Origin: Rhodothermales bacterium | GTDB lineage: Bacteria > Bacteroidota > Rhodothermia > Rhodothermales > Bin80 | Direction: 5' to 3' | NCBI GenBank assembly: GCA_028278205.1 | Contig: JANQES010000087.1 | Location: forward strand, 1 to 36,634 | Length of the DNA stretch: 36,634 nt | Shown: piece by piece, positions 16,384 to 24,465 of the stretch | Position numbering within the stretch: the stretch's first letter is position 1 | How the letters are laid out: each line of letters begins with the position of its first letter | Position numbers and translations under genes: made by a program | The notes under the pieces: generated by a model | Database searches by the model: none | What the model was told of the DNA's origin: nothing | The model's input: the letters and a program-made list of their open reading frames with translations, nothing else

Positions 16384-17202
16384 CCTCTTGCCCTGCCGCA
16401 TCTCTTCGCGGAATTCCTGGAGTTCGCGCCGCAGTTCCATCACCATGCGCTCGACCTCGTTGGTGTTGTCGGCGGTCATTTCATCGACGAAGACGGCGTT
16501 GGCCATCGACAGGCCCAGCAAGCCGCCGATGAGCACCGAGCCGATGAAGTAGAGCCGCATCTGTAAGATCTTTGCCTCCGCCACGCCCAAACGGGCCAAT
16601 CGATCAGGAATCTCATACCAGCCTTCGATGGTGACGACTTTGAAGAGCGAGTAGAACGCCTTGAGCGGATCGCCGAAGTACTCGGCGGCTTCCGGGATGT
16701 CGCCGAAGAGCAGGTTGGCGCCCATGGCCAGGATCAGGGTCAACACGAAAAGCACCAGCAGGACGGCCACCGACGCCCGCAGGGCGCGGACGACGCCGTG
16801 CCAGATCTCGGTGGCGTGCGGCACCGAACGCATCAGCCGCGAAAACCGAAGCAGCCGCCCCAGACGCAGCAGCAACAAGATGGCGACATCCTCCAGGTTC
16901 TCCCCCACAAAAGGACTCGCCAGCAGCGGCAGGCTGGCGACGACGATGATGAAATCCAGCTTATTCAAACCGATTTGCCAGTATCCCTGAAAGCTGCCGG
17001 CCCGCCGGATCTTGATGGCGGCCTCGATGATGAAAAAAATCAGACAGCCGTAATCGACCCAGTGCAGGATCCCGCTCGTCCGGGCATTGATCGAAGGAAA
17101 GGCGTCGAGGAAAAGCACGACGGCGTTGATCACGATGACCGTGACCACCGTTGCCTCTTTGATCCAAAAGCTCGCGAGACGATTCTCAGGCGTGGAAGAC
17201 AT
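16378..17202 (-). CDS. Voltage-gated-type ion channel (Ion_trans family)
   Basis: A 274-residue single-repeat channel resembling bacterial voltage-gated sodium channels (NaChBac/NavAb type). S1 is at about 15-33 (VVTVIVINAVVLFLDAF), S2 about 45-63, S3 about 82-98 (LDFIIVVASLPLLA), and an arginine-bearing S4 at about 108-128 (LLLLRLGRLLRFSRLMRS). S5 is about 140-165 (VAVLLVLFVLTLILAMGANL). The pore has selectivity filter TIEGWYEIP, where NaChBac has TLESW; the glutamate is kept. S6 is about 215-235 and a coiled-coil tail (VERMVMELRRELQEFREEM) should tetramerise the subunits. Ion selectivity is inferred as Na+ or mixed cation. It stands alone between repeats. Confidence 0.9.
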   Translation of the reverse strand: MSSTPENRLASFWIKEATVVTVIVINAVVLFLDAFPSINARTSGILHWVDYGCLIFFIIEAAIKIRRAGSFQGYWQIGLNKLDFIIVVASLPLLASPFVGENLEDVAILLLLRLGRLLRFSRLMRSVPHATEIWHGVVRALRASVAVLLVLFVLTLILAMGANLLFGDIPEAAEYFGDPLKAFYSLFKVVTIEGWYEIPDRLARLGVAEAKILQMRLYFIGSVLIGGLLGLSMANAVFVDEMTADNTNEVERMVMELRRELQEFREEMRQGKRG

Positions 17203-17287
17203 AGCGCTCTGGTCTTAAAATGGGTATCTGATATCGGGTTGATTGAGGGATGGTCATTCTTCGATAGCGTATGCGCCCTGAAACTGG

Positions 17288-17346
17288 GCATCGTACTGCG
17301 TAGTGCAGGGCACCCTTGCGCAATACGCAGTACGAACTACGCAACG
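17288..17346. repeat. Heptamer hairpin, word CTGCGTA/TACGCAG
   Basis: Left arm 17291-17307 (TCGTACTGCGTAGTGCA) and right arm 17317-17335 (TGCGCAATACGCAGTACGA) are reverse complements. Same word as 7727-7776. It lies in the 252-base gap between the channel gene and the MetE-like gene, which holds no gene that I can see. Confidence 0.8.
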
Positions 17347-17454
17347 ACATAAAAAGCAGGAGCTTGTTATTTATGTCCATGCTTCAATTAATCTCCTATG
17401 TATCAAAGCACTACAGCCATTGACTTAAAGCAAATTATCAGCAAAAAAATACGC

Positions 17455-18474
17455 TCACCCTGCCCCTTCGATTTCGCGGCGGACGATCTGCGTGCCTTCG
17501 ACCATCGCCTTGAGTTTGGCGCGGGCGGCCCAACGCGCCGTCTGGCTCAGCCCGCAATCCGGCGCCACCACCAGCTTATCCGGCGGCACGACGTCGAGCA
17601 CCCGGCGGATGCGGTCGGCAACGATCTCCGGCGTTTCCACAAAATAATTCTTGACGTCGATAAGCCCGGCAGCCACGGCCTTTCCGGCTTCGGCGACCCG
17701 CTGCGCAAGGTCCACCTCGGCCATCTCGCGGTTGGCAAACTCCAGGTGGATTTCATCGGCGTGGACGTCGAGAATGTGGGGAAACAACGGCTGATACGTG
17801 CGATGCGCCACGGGCCTGCCGATGTAATTGCCGAAGCAAAGATGCAACCCGATGCGCGCGTCGATGCCTTCGACCGCGCGGTTGAAAAGATCGACAAAAG
17901 CTCCGGGCGAATGTTTGTGGACGGCGTACGACGGCTCGTCGAGCTGGATAAAATCGACGCCGGCAGCGACGAGGGCTTTCAACTCGGCATTGATGATCTC
18001 GGCAAACCGGGCGGCGACGGCCATGCGGTCGGGGTAGAGCCCGCCCGTCTTGATGCGGCCCGCGAGCGTGTAGGGGCCGGGGCACGGCACCTTGAGCGGC
18101 TTTTGCGTGCGCGTCCGGACGTACTCGTACTCGGCCACGAGGCCCAGGCCGTCCGGAGCCTCGAACGGCTCGTGCGCGTCGAAGCGTTCGCGCTGGTCGT
18201 GGCCGCCGGGGCCGAGACGACGTTGCGGCGGCTGCTCAGTCAGACCCGTGAGTCGTCCATAGAAATCAGCCGTAAAAAAGCCGAGGCGGCGCATCTCGCC
18301 GTCGCTGATGACATCGACGCCGGCATCTTCCTGATCACGCACGGCCAGATCGACGGCGTCGTTGAGCGTCTCTTCGATGTCTTTAGGGCCGTATTCACCC
18401 CGTTTGATGGCTTCGACCGCCGTGATAAACCAGGACGGCCAGGCATAACTGCCGATGACGCTCGTTGTTAGCAT
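17455..18474 (-). CDS. MetE-like (cobalamin-independent) methyltransferase, short form
   Basis: A 339-residue protein equivalent to the C-terminal catalytic barrel of cobalamin-independent methionine synthase. Seen: opening TSVIGSYAWPSWF, SDGEMRRLGFF, PCPGPYTLAGRI, FIQLDEPSYAV, HLCFGNYIGRP (zinc-ligand H-x-C), and PDCGLSQTARWAARAKL (second zinc-ligand Cys). Full MetE is about 750 residues with an N-terminal duplicated half; this short form resembles archaeal/core-MetE proteins, which may use a methyl donor other than methyltetrahydrofolate-polyglutamate. Start at 18474 because the nine codons before it (MINPQPET) derive from the adjacent repeat. No SAM riboswitch is seen upstream. Confidence 0.88.
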   Translation of the reverse strand: MLTTSVIGSYAWPSWFITAVEAIKRGEYGPKDIEETLNDAVDLAVRDQEDAGVDVISDGEMRRLGFFTADFYGRLTGLTEQPPQRRLGPGGHDQRERFDAHEPFEAPDGLGLVAEYEYVRTRTQKPLKVPCPGPYTLAGRIKTGGLYPDRMAVAARFAEIINAELKALVAAGVDFIQLDEPSYAVHKHSPGAFVDLFNRAVEGIDARIGLHLCFGNYIGRPVAHRTYQPLFPHILDVHADEIHLEFANREMAEVDLAQRVAEAGKAVAAGLIDVKNYFVETPEIVADRIRRVLDVVPPDKLVVAPDCGLSQTARWAARAKLKAMVEGTQIVRREIEGAG

Positions 18475-18475
18475 G

Positions 18476-18540
18476 GTTTCGGGTTGCGGGTTAATCAACA
18501 GAGGAACCAGAAACTAGAAACCAGAAACCAGAAACTCCAC
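18476..18540. repeat. Heptamer array, word AAACCAG/AAACTAG
   Basis: Units AAACTAG, AAACCAG, AAACCAG, AAACTCC (18508-18540) preceded by GGTTGCGGGTTAA. Single-arm copy between the MetE-like gene start and the toxin remnant. Confidence 0.7.
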
Positions 18541-18546
18541 GCCTCT

Positions 18547-18705
18547 TCAATTGCTAATGAGCACGACATTGCCCGGCTGGATCGTCTGCAAGGCTTGCCT
18601 TGCACGAGGCATCAACGGTCGGAGGTATTCGATACGGTTTCGTGGAGCTTTCAGAACCAACACGGCAATATTTCTCTGAAGACATTCGTCAAGAAGAATC
18701 CGCAT
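18547..18705 (-). pseudogene. DUF5615 PIN-like toxin with internal in-frame deletion
   Basis: A 52-residue frame starting at the ATG 18705, which overlaps the end of the DUF433 gene by 17 bases, the normal arrangement of DUF433-DUF5615 pairs. The N-terminus MRILLDECL is that of DUF5615 (PIN-like) proteins. It is then fused directly to the typical C-terminal part (IAVLVLKAPRNRIEYLRPLM and LQTIQPGNVVLIS). Family members are usually about 110 residues, so roughly 55-65 residues are missing, including the central segment with the conserved later acidic residue (the D of the TTDxN-type motif). The reading frame is intact, which suggests a clean deletion. The product probably lacks nuclease activity; whether it is made and still binds the antitoxin is unknown. 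Confidence 0.75.
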
Positions 18706-18925
18706 CCGACAACCCTATTAATAAAGCTTCTTTCGACATTTCCAGAAAAGCCTTGGCCTGCTCACGATTTACGCTCGGAAAATCGTCCAGAAATATTTCC
18801 AAACTATCCCCTGCCGTGAGATAATCGATGAGATTCTGAACCGGAACGCGTGTTCCAGCGAAAACGGGTGTACCGCTAAGAATCTGCGGTGAGCTTACGA
18901 CGACTTCGTCCACCGATGTTTTCAT
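18689..18925 (-). CDS. DUF433 family antitoxin
   Basis: A 78-residue protein with the DUF433 signature SPQILSGTPVFAGTRVPVQN followed by LIDYLTAGDSLEIFLDDFPS and REQAKAFLEM, a winged-helix-type DNA-binding domain. DUF433 proteins are the antitoxin half of pairs with DUF5615 PIN-like toxins and probably autoregulate. ATG at 18925 is chosen; the longer frame (from 18961) adds unrelated residues. Its partner gene overlaps the last 17 bases and is internally deleted, so this is an antitoxin with a crippled toxin. Confidence 0.9.
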   Translation of the reverse strand: MKTSVDEVVVSSPQILSGTPVFAGTRVPVQNLIDYLTAGDSLEIFLDDFPSVNREQAKAFLEMSKEALLIGLSDADSS

Positions 18926-18994
18926 GACATATCTCGATTGATGGAGGTTTTTCTTCAACAACGCACTTCCTGGCTAAAGAGATTCACCATCACT

Positions 18995-19792
18995 CTAAGC
19001 ATCTCGTGGGCTCTCGGCGTCGCAGCCATAAATCCGCTTGACGCGCTCGCGGTAGTCGTCGAAGCAGGCGTCGAAGCGTTTTTTGGAGGCTTCGGTGCCG
19101 ATGTGATAGCTGCTCGTGAGCACGATGGGCGGCTGGCCCAGGCGCGTGAGTTTATCGGCGATGAGACATTTGAGCGTGTTGACGATGGCCGCCCCGCCGA
19201 TGGTCGATCCGGGGCCGATGCGGTCGGGGTGCCCGTCGATTTCGATGAGGGCATCGCCGGCGGGCGTGCCGTTGTCGAGCGTGATGTCGGCCAGGTCGAT
19301 GAGACGCTGGCCGGAGCTATGGCGCGGCGCCGACGCCCGGCAGTGCTCGACCGAGACGACGGCGATAACCGGCAAACTGAGCCGTTTGGCCTCTAACGCC
19401 ACCTCCACGACGACCTCGTTGACACCGCTGTTCGAGAAGATGATGAAGCTGTCGGGCGGCCTCAGCACGAAGTTGCGCAGGATGGTCTTGCCCAACCCTT
19501 CGACGCGCTCCAGAAAAATAGCCTGCCGCTGCCCGTTCGAGCCTACGACGGGGTTGTGATAGGTCAACGAGAGTTCGACGATGGGATGAAAGCCGGGAAA
19601 GCTGCCGTAGCGCGGAAACATCTCCTCGACAGCCATGCGCGAATGCCCGGAGCCGAACAAATGCACGAGCCCACCGCCGGCGATGGAGGCCGTACAGACC
19701 TCGGCGGCCTGTTCGAGGGCGTCGAGTTGGGTGTCGCGGATGCGGGTGAGGATGGCCTGGGCGGCGTCGAGATAAGCGAGGGCGGGGTTCAT
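18995..19792 (-). CDS. SIS-domain sugar isomerase-like protein (UPF0309 type)
   Basis: A 265-residue protein with a SIS (sugar isomerase) fold as in UPF0309/GmhA-like proteins: VHLFGSGHSRMAVEEMFPRY near residue 42, PDSFIIFSNSGVNEVVVEVA (phosphosugar-binding SNSG loop), LSLPVIAVVSVEH, and GSTIGGAAIVNTLKC. It is expected to bind or isomerise a phosphorylated (amino) sugar. ATG at 19792 is chosen; the longer frame to 19942 runs through a GTCCGTT heptamer array. It is divergent from the Gfo/Idh/MocA gene at 19954, and the hairpin between them may carry both promoters. Confidence 0.87.
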   Translation of the reverse strand: MNPALAYLDAAQAILTRIRDTQLDALEQAAEVCTASIAGGGLVHLFGSGHSRMAVEEMFPRYGSFPGFHPIVELSLTYHNPVVGSNGQRQAIFLERVEGLGKTILRNFVLRPPDSFIIFSNSGVNEVVVEVALEAKRLSLPVIAVVSVEHCRASAPRHSSGQRLIDLADITLDNGTPAGDALIEIDGHPDRIGPGSTIGGAAIVNTLKCLIADKLTRLGQPPIVLTSSYHIGTEASKKRFDACFDDYRERVKRIYGCDAESPRDA

Positions 19793-19796
19793 GTAG

Positions 19797-19889
19797 CTGA
19801 TTGTCCGTTGTCCGTAGTCGGTGGTCCGTTGTTTTTTTGTTGTTTTCGCCAGAGAATTCAACAACTGACAACCAACAACGGACAACGGG
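19797..19889. repeat. Heptamer hairpin, word GTCCGTT/GTCCGTA
   Basis: Left arm 19797-19831 has units GTCCGTT, GTCCGTA, GTCGGTG, GTCCGTT. The right arm 19859-19889 has ACAACTG/ACAACGG units. It fills most of the 161-base divergent region between the SIS and Gfo/Idh/MocA genes. Confidence 0.82.
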
Positions 19890-19953
19890 CCTCTTGCACC
19901 GAGCATAGCTAAATGCGACCTTAGAGTCAACGCGCAAACCAACGGAGGAATCG

Positions 19954-21159
19954 ATGCAACAATCGCATACCATCACGATGCTCGGCACCGGGCTGATCGG
20001 GCTGTTTTACACGATGACCCTGCACGGCCAGCGAAGCCGCGATCGCGTGGGCATGGTCTACTCGCGCACGGAAGACAAGGCGAAGGCGTTTGCCCAGAGG
20101 TGGAGCATCCCCCGGTGGAGCACCGACATGGCCGAGGCCATCAACGATCCGGAGACCGACGTGGTGGTCATCGGGCTGCCCAATCATCTGCACGAAGAGG
20201 CCGTGCGGCTGTGCGCCGAAGCCGGCAAGGCGGTGCTATGCACCAAGCCCCTGGCCCGCACCGGCGCCGAAGCCAAACGCATCCTCGACATCGTCGAAAA
20301 CGCGGGCATCTTTGCAGGCTACCTCGAAGACCTCGTCTACACGCCCAAGACGCTCAAAGCCCTCCAATCCGTCAAAAACGGCGCCCTGGGCGACGTGCTC
20401 TGGGCGCGCTCGCGCGAGACCCACAGCGGCCCGCACAGCGATTGGTTCTGGGATCTCCAGCAGGCCGGCGGCGGCGCCATCGTAGACCTGGGCTGCCATT
20501 GTATCGAAATCATCCGCAACTTCATCGGCAAAGACATCCGCCCCGTCGAGGTCATGTGCTGGGCCGACACGCTCGTCCATCCTATCGACGCCGAGGATAA
20601 CGGCATCGGGCTGATCCGTTTTGCCAATGGCGCGATGGGGCAGTTCGAGGTAAGCTGGTCGTTCCGGGGCGGCATGGACCTGCGCGACGAGGTGGCCGGA
20701 ACCGAGGGCACCATCTGGCTCAACCACTTCCTGCGGACGGGCTTCGAGATGTTCACCAGCGGCGCCGGCGGCTACGTGGCCGAAAAAGCCGAACAAGAAT
20801 CCGGATGGCTCTTCCCCGTCGGCGACGAAGTCACCGAACTGGGCTACGTCGATATGTTTACCGACATGTTCGACGCCCTGGAAGCAAGCCGCGAACCGAT
20901 GGAGACGTTCTACGACGGCTACGTCGTCAACGCCATCATCGACGCCTGCTACCGATCCGCCGAAACGAAACAGTGGGAGCCGGTCCTCCTGGACGATTGG
21001 CGCGGCGCCGAAGCGGTCACGTCCATCAAAGGCCTCAAACACGAATACGACGGCCACCAACTCGTCAAACGCGAACGCATGCCCGACGGGACGGTGAAGC
21101 TGATCCTGCGCGATAAGGAGACGGGGGAGATTATGCAGCGTTTTGTGGAAGAGGCGTAG
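19954..21159 (+). CDS. Gfo/Idh/MocA family oxidoreductase (cytoplasmic)
   Basis: A 401-residue NAD(P)-dependent sugar dehydrogenase-like protein. The Rossmann half opens TITMLGTGLIGLFYTMTLHG and contains TDVVVIGLPNHLHEEAVRLC and the EKP-equivalent AVLCTKPLARTGAEA. The C-terminal alpha/beta domain has GGGAIVDLGCHCIEIIRNFI (family GGGxxxDxGxH motif) at about 170-190. AACGGAGGAATCG before the ATG is a strong ribosome-binding site. No signal peptide. Substrate unknown, probably a sugar or polyol. Divergent from the SIS-domain gene, which suggests a shared sugar pathway. Confidence 0.92.
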   Translation: MQQSHTITMLGTGLIGLFYTMTLHGQRSRDRVGMVYSRTEDKAKAFAQRWSIPRWSTDMAEAINDPETDVVVIGLPNHLHEEAVRLCAEAGKAVLCTKPLARTGAEAKRILDIVENAGIFAGYLEDLVYTPKTLKALQSVKNGALGDVLWARSRETHSGPHSDWFWDLQQAGGGAIVDLGCHCIEIIRNFIGKDIRPVEVMCWADTLVHPIDAEDNGIGLIRFANGAMGQFEVSWSFRGGMDLRDEVAGTEGTIWLNHFLRTGFEMFTSGAGGYVAEKAEQESGWLFPVGDEVTELGYVDMFTDMFDALEASREPMETFYDGYVVNAIIDACYRSAETKQWEPVLLDDWRGAEAVTSIKGLKHEYDGHQLVKRERMPDGTVKLILRDKETGEIMQRFVEEA

Positions 21160-21217
21160 TTTGGCGATATCTGTGCCGGTGTGCCTGTGAAAGGCCCGTG
21201 TCGACTTCGAGTAGCAT

Positions 21218-21412
21218 GAGAGGGAGAAAGGGCGAGAGGGAGATTGTTGTGGATCGAGAAGAAATGCTTGGAAAAAACCGGATTTATCGAGCGATTCGGC
21301 AGCCGAAAATTTTGAATGTCGAATAATGAACAAGGATCTAAGAATGTGGAAGGATCTGACAGTACCTTCAACATTCAAAATTCGATATTCTGCGGTTCGA
21401 TATTCAAAAAAT
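21218..21412. repeat. GGGAGAAA octamers and ATTC heptamer hairpin
   Basis: 21218-21243 holds AGAGGGAGAAAGGGCGAGAG (octamer class). 21305-21322 (AAAATTTTGAATGTCGAA) faces 21367-21408, made of CATTCAA, AATTCGA, ATATTCT and TTCGATATTC units. This and the next array occupy the 341-base gap 21160-21500; I see no gene in it. Confidence 0.7.
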
Positions 21413-21448
21413 CCCCTTAATTCGTGGAATCACTGCTATAATTACAGA

Positions 21449-21495
21449 ACACTAACACGAAAACACCATAACACGAAAACACTATAACACCAAAA
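21449..21495. repeat. Octamer array, word ACACTAAC/ACGAAAAC
   Basis: Six units of 8 bases alternate between two forms (xxxxTAAC and xxxAAAAC) and end immediately before the ATG of the UlaG-like gene at 21501, displacing any Shine-Dalgarno sequence. Same word class as 32159-32243 and 35938-36022. No opposite arm. Confidence 0.82.
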
Positions 21496-21500
21496 ACCCC

Positions 21501-22358
21501 ATGATTCAACCCTTCCTCACAAACAACGCGTTCCTGGCCGATGTCAGGCAGAAAGATCAAGACAACGATGCCTTCCGGTTGTGGTGGCTGGGGCAGAGTG
21601 GGTTCCTCGTGCAATGGCAGGGGCGCCACCTCCTGCTCGATCCGTATCTGTCCGATTCGCTCACCAAAAAATACGCCGCCACCGACAAGCCGCACGTCCG
21701 TATGACCGCTCGCGTCGTCGCGCCCGAACGGCTCGACTTCATCGACGTGGCCACGTCGAGCCACAACCATACCGACCACCTCGACGCCGAGACGTTGGGG
21801 CCGCTGCGCCGCGTCAATCCGGACCTCAGGCTGGTCATCCCCGAAGCCAACCGCGCCTTCGTCGCTGGTCGCCTTGGCTGCGATCCGGCGTGGCCCATCG
21901 GGCTGGACGACGGGCAATCCGCCTCGGCCTCGTGCTTTACCCTGACGGGCATCCCGGCAGCGCACGAACAGCTTGAACAAGACGACCAGGGTCGTCATAA
22001 ATATCTCGGTTACGTCGTCCGTTTCGGCCCGTGGACCCTCTATCACAGCGGCGACACGATGGGGTACGACGGCCTTGTCGAGCGGCTGCGCCCCTGGCAC
22101 GTAGACGTGGCCTTGCTGCCCATCAACGGCAGCGCCCCGGAGCGCCGCGTGGCAGGCAACCTCAACGGCGTCGAAGCCGCCTCGCTGGCCCACGACATCG
22201 GCGCGCAGATGGTCATCCCGTGCCACTACGAGATGTTCGAATTCAATACCGCCTCGCCGGAGACGTTTGTGGCCGAAGTCGAGCGGCGCGGCCAGCCGTA
22301 TTGCGTGCTCGAGAATGGGGAAGGATGGGATAGCAGACTGTTAAAGCCGGCTGCGTAA
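21501..22358 (+). CDS. Metallo-beta-lactamase-fold hydrolase (UlaG-like)
   Basis: A 285-residue MBL-fold protein. The metal-binding motif is SSHNHTDHLD (H88, H90, D92, H93), with further ligands in YHSGDTMGYDGL (H..D) and VIPCHYEMFE (final His). The order and spacing match the UlaG (L-ascorbate-6-phosphate lactonase) branch, in which LLDPYLSDSL follows the first strands. Cytoplasmic, no signal. It follows the Gfo/Idh/MocA gene on the same strand after a repeat-filled gap. A lactonase step after sugar oxidation would fit, but this is inference. Confidence 0.9.
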   Translation: MIQPFLTNNAFLADVRQKDQDNDAFRLWWLGQSGFLVQWQGRHLLLDPYLSDSLTKKYAATDKPHVRMTARVVAPERLDFIDVATSSHNHTDHLDAETLGPLRRVNPDLRLVIPEANRAFVAGRLGCDPAWPIGLDDGQSASASCFTLTGIPAAHEQLEQDDQGRHKYLGYVVRFGPWTLYHSGDTMGYDGLVERLRPWHVDVALLPINGSAPERRVAGNLNGVEAASLAHDIGAQMVIPCHYEMFEFNTASPETFVAEVERRGQPYCVLENGEGWDSRLLKPAA

Positions 22359-22613
22359 CCACCCCATACACACCCTTGCTTTATCCCTTTCCCGGCTCCT
22401 TTTTCGATCATCATTTCGGCGCAACACATCCCGAAATCGCCCGCAAATCTGGTTCGGGCATAGTGTTTGATTTTCTTTCGTTTATGCCATCCGCCTGACG
22501 TTCGCACCGGGCGAAACAGGGCTAATCGGGGCTTTTTCGGCGTTTTTGCTGATGACGCCCCGCCCCCGCCGGTACGATTCTACCGAAAACGAGTCTCACC
22601 CTGGTAATAAACG

Positions 22614-23024
22614 ATGCAAAGCCACGCTGCCGCCGAAGTCAAGAAAAACGCGTTTTATGGGTTTCTGATGCAGCTCTCTCCGGCGGCACGGGTGGGGCTG
22701 ATTGTATTCTTGCTGGCACTGGCCATGATGGCTGCCAGCCTCGGCGTGCGTTCCGCCACCCATCACTTCATGCCCTTCGATGACAGCAAACCGCCGTTGA
22801 TGGTCCACGTTGCACCGGCGACGAGCTTTTTGAAGGGTGATAAACGTTTTTTCGCCCGCTCCCCCTCTCTCCCTTTCCCCCATCTCGCCCTTCCCCCATT
22901 GGCCACATCCCATTGGCCATTCCCTACCCGCTCTCCCGGCGCTATTCTTCAGGAATCTGGTATTTCATCACGTCTCTCAACCGATACCAGCCGGCGCGCG
23001 AGGTCAGGCAACGGAGCATCTTAA
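22614..23024 (+). CDS. Possible small membrane protein running into a repeat
   Basis: Residues 1-60 look protein-like: a charged start (AAAEVKKNAFYGFLMQLS), one hydrophobic helix (ARVGLIVFLLALAMMAASLG), then a short polar stretch. From about residue 82 the frame enters the CCCTTTCC/CATTGGC repeat and then reads antisense through the end of the next minus-strand gene, so the C-terminus is not original. It may be a decayed gene or a short membrane protein that lost its stop. The 255-base gap before it (22359-22613) shows nothing. Confidence 0.35.
   Translation: MQSHAAAEVKKNAFYGFLMQLSPAARVGLIVFLLALAMMAASLGVRSATHHFMPFDDSKPPLMVHVAPATSFLKGDKRFFARSPSLPFPHLALPPLATSHWPFPTRSPGAILQESGISSRLSTDTSRRARSGNGAS
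22858..22929. repeat. CCCTTTCC octamers and CATTGGC heptamers
   Basis: 22861-22895 is the complement-sense form of the GGGAGAAA class; 22896-22925 has units CATTGGC, CACATCC, CATTGGC, CATTCCC, the complement of the array at 4797-4831. It lies at the 3' end of the minus-strand gene at 22942-23529. Confidence 0.72.
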
Positions 23025-23529
23025 GCCGATCCATGACCGCCTGGAGCCGCCCTTTATCGATGGTCTCGAACGCGGCTTCGCGGAGGCTGTCGTTGGCCCG
23101 CTCTAGCAAACCCTCCAACGTGTCGTCCGGTGAATACGGTGGCGCCTCGGCTTCTTGCTTCCACAACGCCATGCAGGTGGCTGCTTCGACGTGGTCGATG
23201 GCAAGGGCTTCCCTGTGCGGGTATTGCCAATTCGCGTTGAACTGATAATAATACCGCATGCTATCGAACCACCGCAGCGCCCCGACCAGCGGCAACCCGG
23301 CGAAATGGCCGGCAAGCACCATCTCGCCCTCCACCACCGCGCCGCAGAGCGCTTTCCAGTTCAGCGTGACGTTCAACAACTCAAAATGCGCCCCCCCGAC
23401 GTCTTCTACATCGAGATACGTCCCAACGCGCGCTGCGATGGCGCCGGCCTCTTCGTCGCGCACCTGATATCCAGCAGTGAGGGTCTTGACGACGATGTTC
23501 CTGAGGTCAGATTTGGGGTCGTGGTGCAT
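22942..23529 (-). CDS. Hypothetical 195-residue protein
   Basis: A soluble alpha/beta-looking protein with no signal or membrane segment. Distinctive stretches: DLRNIVVKTLTAGYQVRDEE, LEDVxx-type start of the middle part (YLDVEDVGGAHFELLNVTLN), WFDSMRYYYQFNANWQYPHR, and a C-terminal AVMDRLKMLRCLTSRAGWYR. No family recognised. It begins three bases beyond the end (minus-strand sense upstream end) of the next gene's stop, so it is the last gene of the TIM-barrel operon 23533-25475 and probably co-transcribed with it. Confidence 0.7.
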   Translation of the reverse strand: MHHDPKSDLRNIVVKTLTAGYQVRDEEAGAIAARVGTYLDVEDVGGAHFELLNVTLNWKALCGAVVEGEMVLAGHFAGLPLVGALRWFDSMRYYYQFNANWQYPHREALAIDHVEAATCMALWKQEAEAPPYSPDDTLEGLLERANDSLREAAFETIDKGRLQAVMDRLKMLRCLTSRAGWYRLRDVMKYQIPEE

Positions 23530-23532
23530 TGT

Positions 23533-24456
23533 TTAAAAACTATCGACGGCGCGGTAGGCGTCGATGAGGGCTTGTTCGCCTTCTTTGCCGGGTTTCATGT
23601 TGCCGTGCTCCATGCCCATCACGCCGGTAAAGCCCTTTTCGTGGATGTGTTTGAAGACGTTGAGGTAGTTGATCTCACCCGTCGTCGGCTCCTTGCGTCC
23701 GGGGTTGTCGCCGATCTGGAAATAGGCGATCTCGTCCCAGGCGGCGTCGATGTTGGGGATGAGGTTGCCTTCGGTGATCTGCTGGTGATAGAGGTCGTTG
23801 AGGATCTTGCAGGCCGGGCTGTTGACGGCTTTACAGATCTCGTAACCGTGGGCGATCTTTTTCAGGAAAAGGCCGGGATGGTTGCGCGGGTTGAGCGGTT
23901 CGAGCACCATCACGAGGCCGTGCGGCGCCAGGATGTCGCTGGCCCTTTTGAGGCTTTCGACGACGTTGGCCGTCTGATAGCCCATGTCCAGGCGCAGGTC
24001 TACGTGCCCCGGCACCACGGTCATCCACGTGGCATTGACGCGCTTAGCCACCTCGACGGATTCTTCGATTTCCTTGAGGAATTTCGCGCGCAGCTCCGGA
24101 TCGCCGTTGGCCAGGTTGGGTTCGCGCCAGTAGATCGTGTGCGCCACGAAAACGCCCATCTGCATCCCCCGTTGCGCCATCGCTGTGGCAATCTTCTCCT
24201 GCGTCTCGACGGTCCGCCCCTTCATGCCATTGTCTTCCCAGGCCGTAAACCCCTGATCCGCCGCAAACATAATCTGGTCGACAAAGTCGTCGCCCGCATG
24301 ATGCTTAAACATGCCGAAATGCGGCGCATACTTAAGCTTGAAAGCCTGATTCCGGGGCCGCGCAGGCGCCGCGACGGCGCGGAGCGTCCCGTTCAACATC
24401 GTGCCGGCGCCCACCGCCCCGGCAGCCATCGTGGTGATAAAGTCTCGGCGTTTCAT
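23533..24456 (-). CDS. Tat-exported hydroxypyruvate-isomerase-like TIM-barrel protein
   Basis: A 307-residue AP-endonuclease-2/xylose-isomerase-like TIM-barrel protein. Tat signal MKRRDFITTMAAGAVGAG at the N-terminus. Barrel features: LKYAPHFGMFKHHAG, FTAWEDNGMKGR, LVMVLEPLNPRNHPGLFLKK (metal-ligand Glu), CKILNDLYHQQITEGNL (metal-ligand Asp/His), YFQIGDNPGRKEPTTGEINY and FTGVMGMEHGNMKPG (final Glu). This is the Hyi/hydroxypyruvate isomerase-like group. Start at 24456 is chosen because upstream codons come from a repeat. Paralogous to the next gene. Confidence 0.9.
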   Translation of the reverse strand: MKRRDFITTMAAGAVGAGTMLNGTLRAVAAPARPRNQAFKLKYAPHFGMFKHHAGDDFVDQIMFAADQGFTAWEDNGMKGRTVETQEKIATAMAQRGMQMGVFVAHTIYWREPNLANGDPELRAKFLKEIEESVEVAKRVNATWMTVVPGHVDLRLDMGYQTANVVESLKRASDILAPHGLVMVLEPLNPRNHPGLFLKKIAHGYEICKAVNSPACKILNDLYHQQITEGNLIPNIDAAWDEIAYFQIGDNPGRKEPTTGEINYLNVFKHIHEKGFTGVMGMEHGNMKPGKEGEQALIDAYRAVDSF

Positions 24457-24465
24457 TTTGTTGGA

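Noticed and set aside
18475..18546. SAM or cobalamin riboswitch before the MetE-like gene
   Set aside because: The leader consists of AAACCAG heptamers and toxin-remnant sequence; no recognisable riboswitch core.
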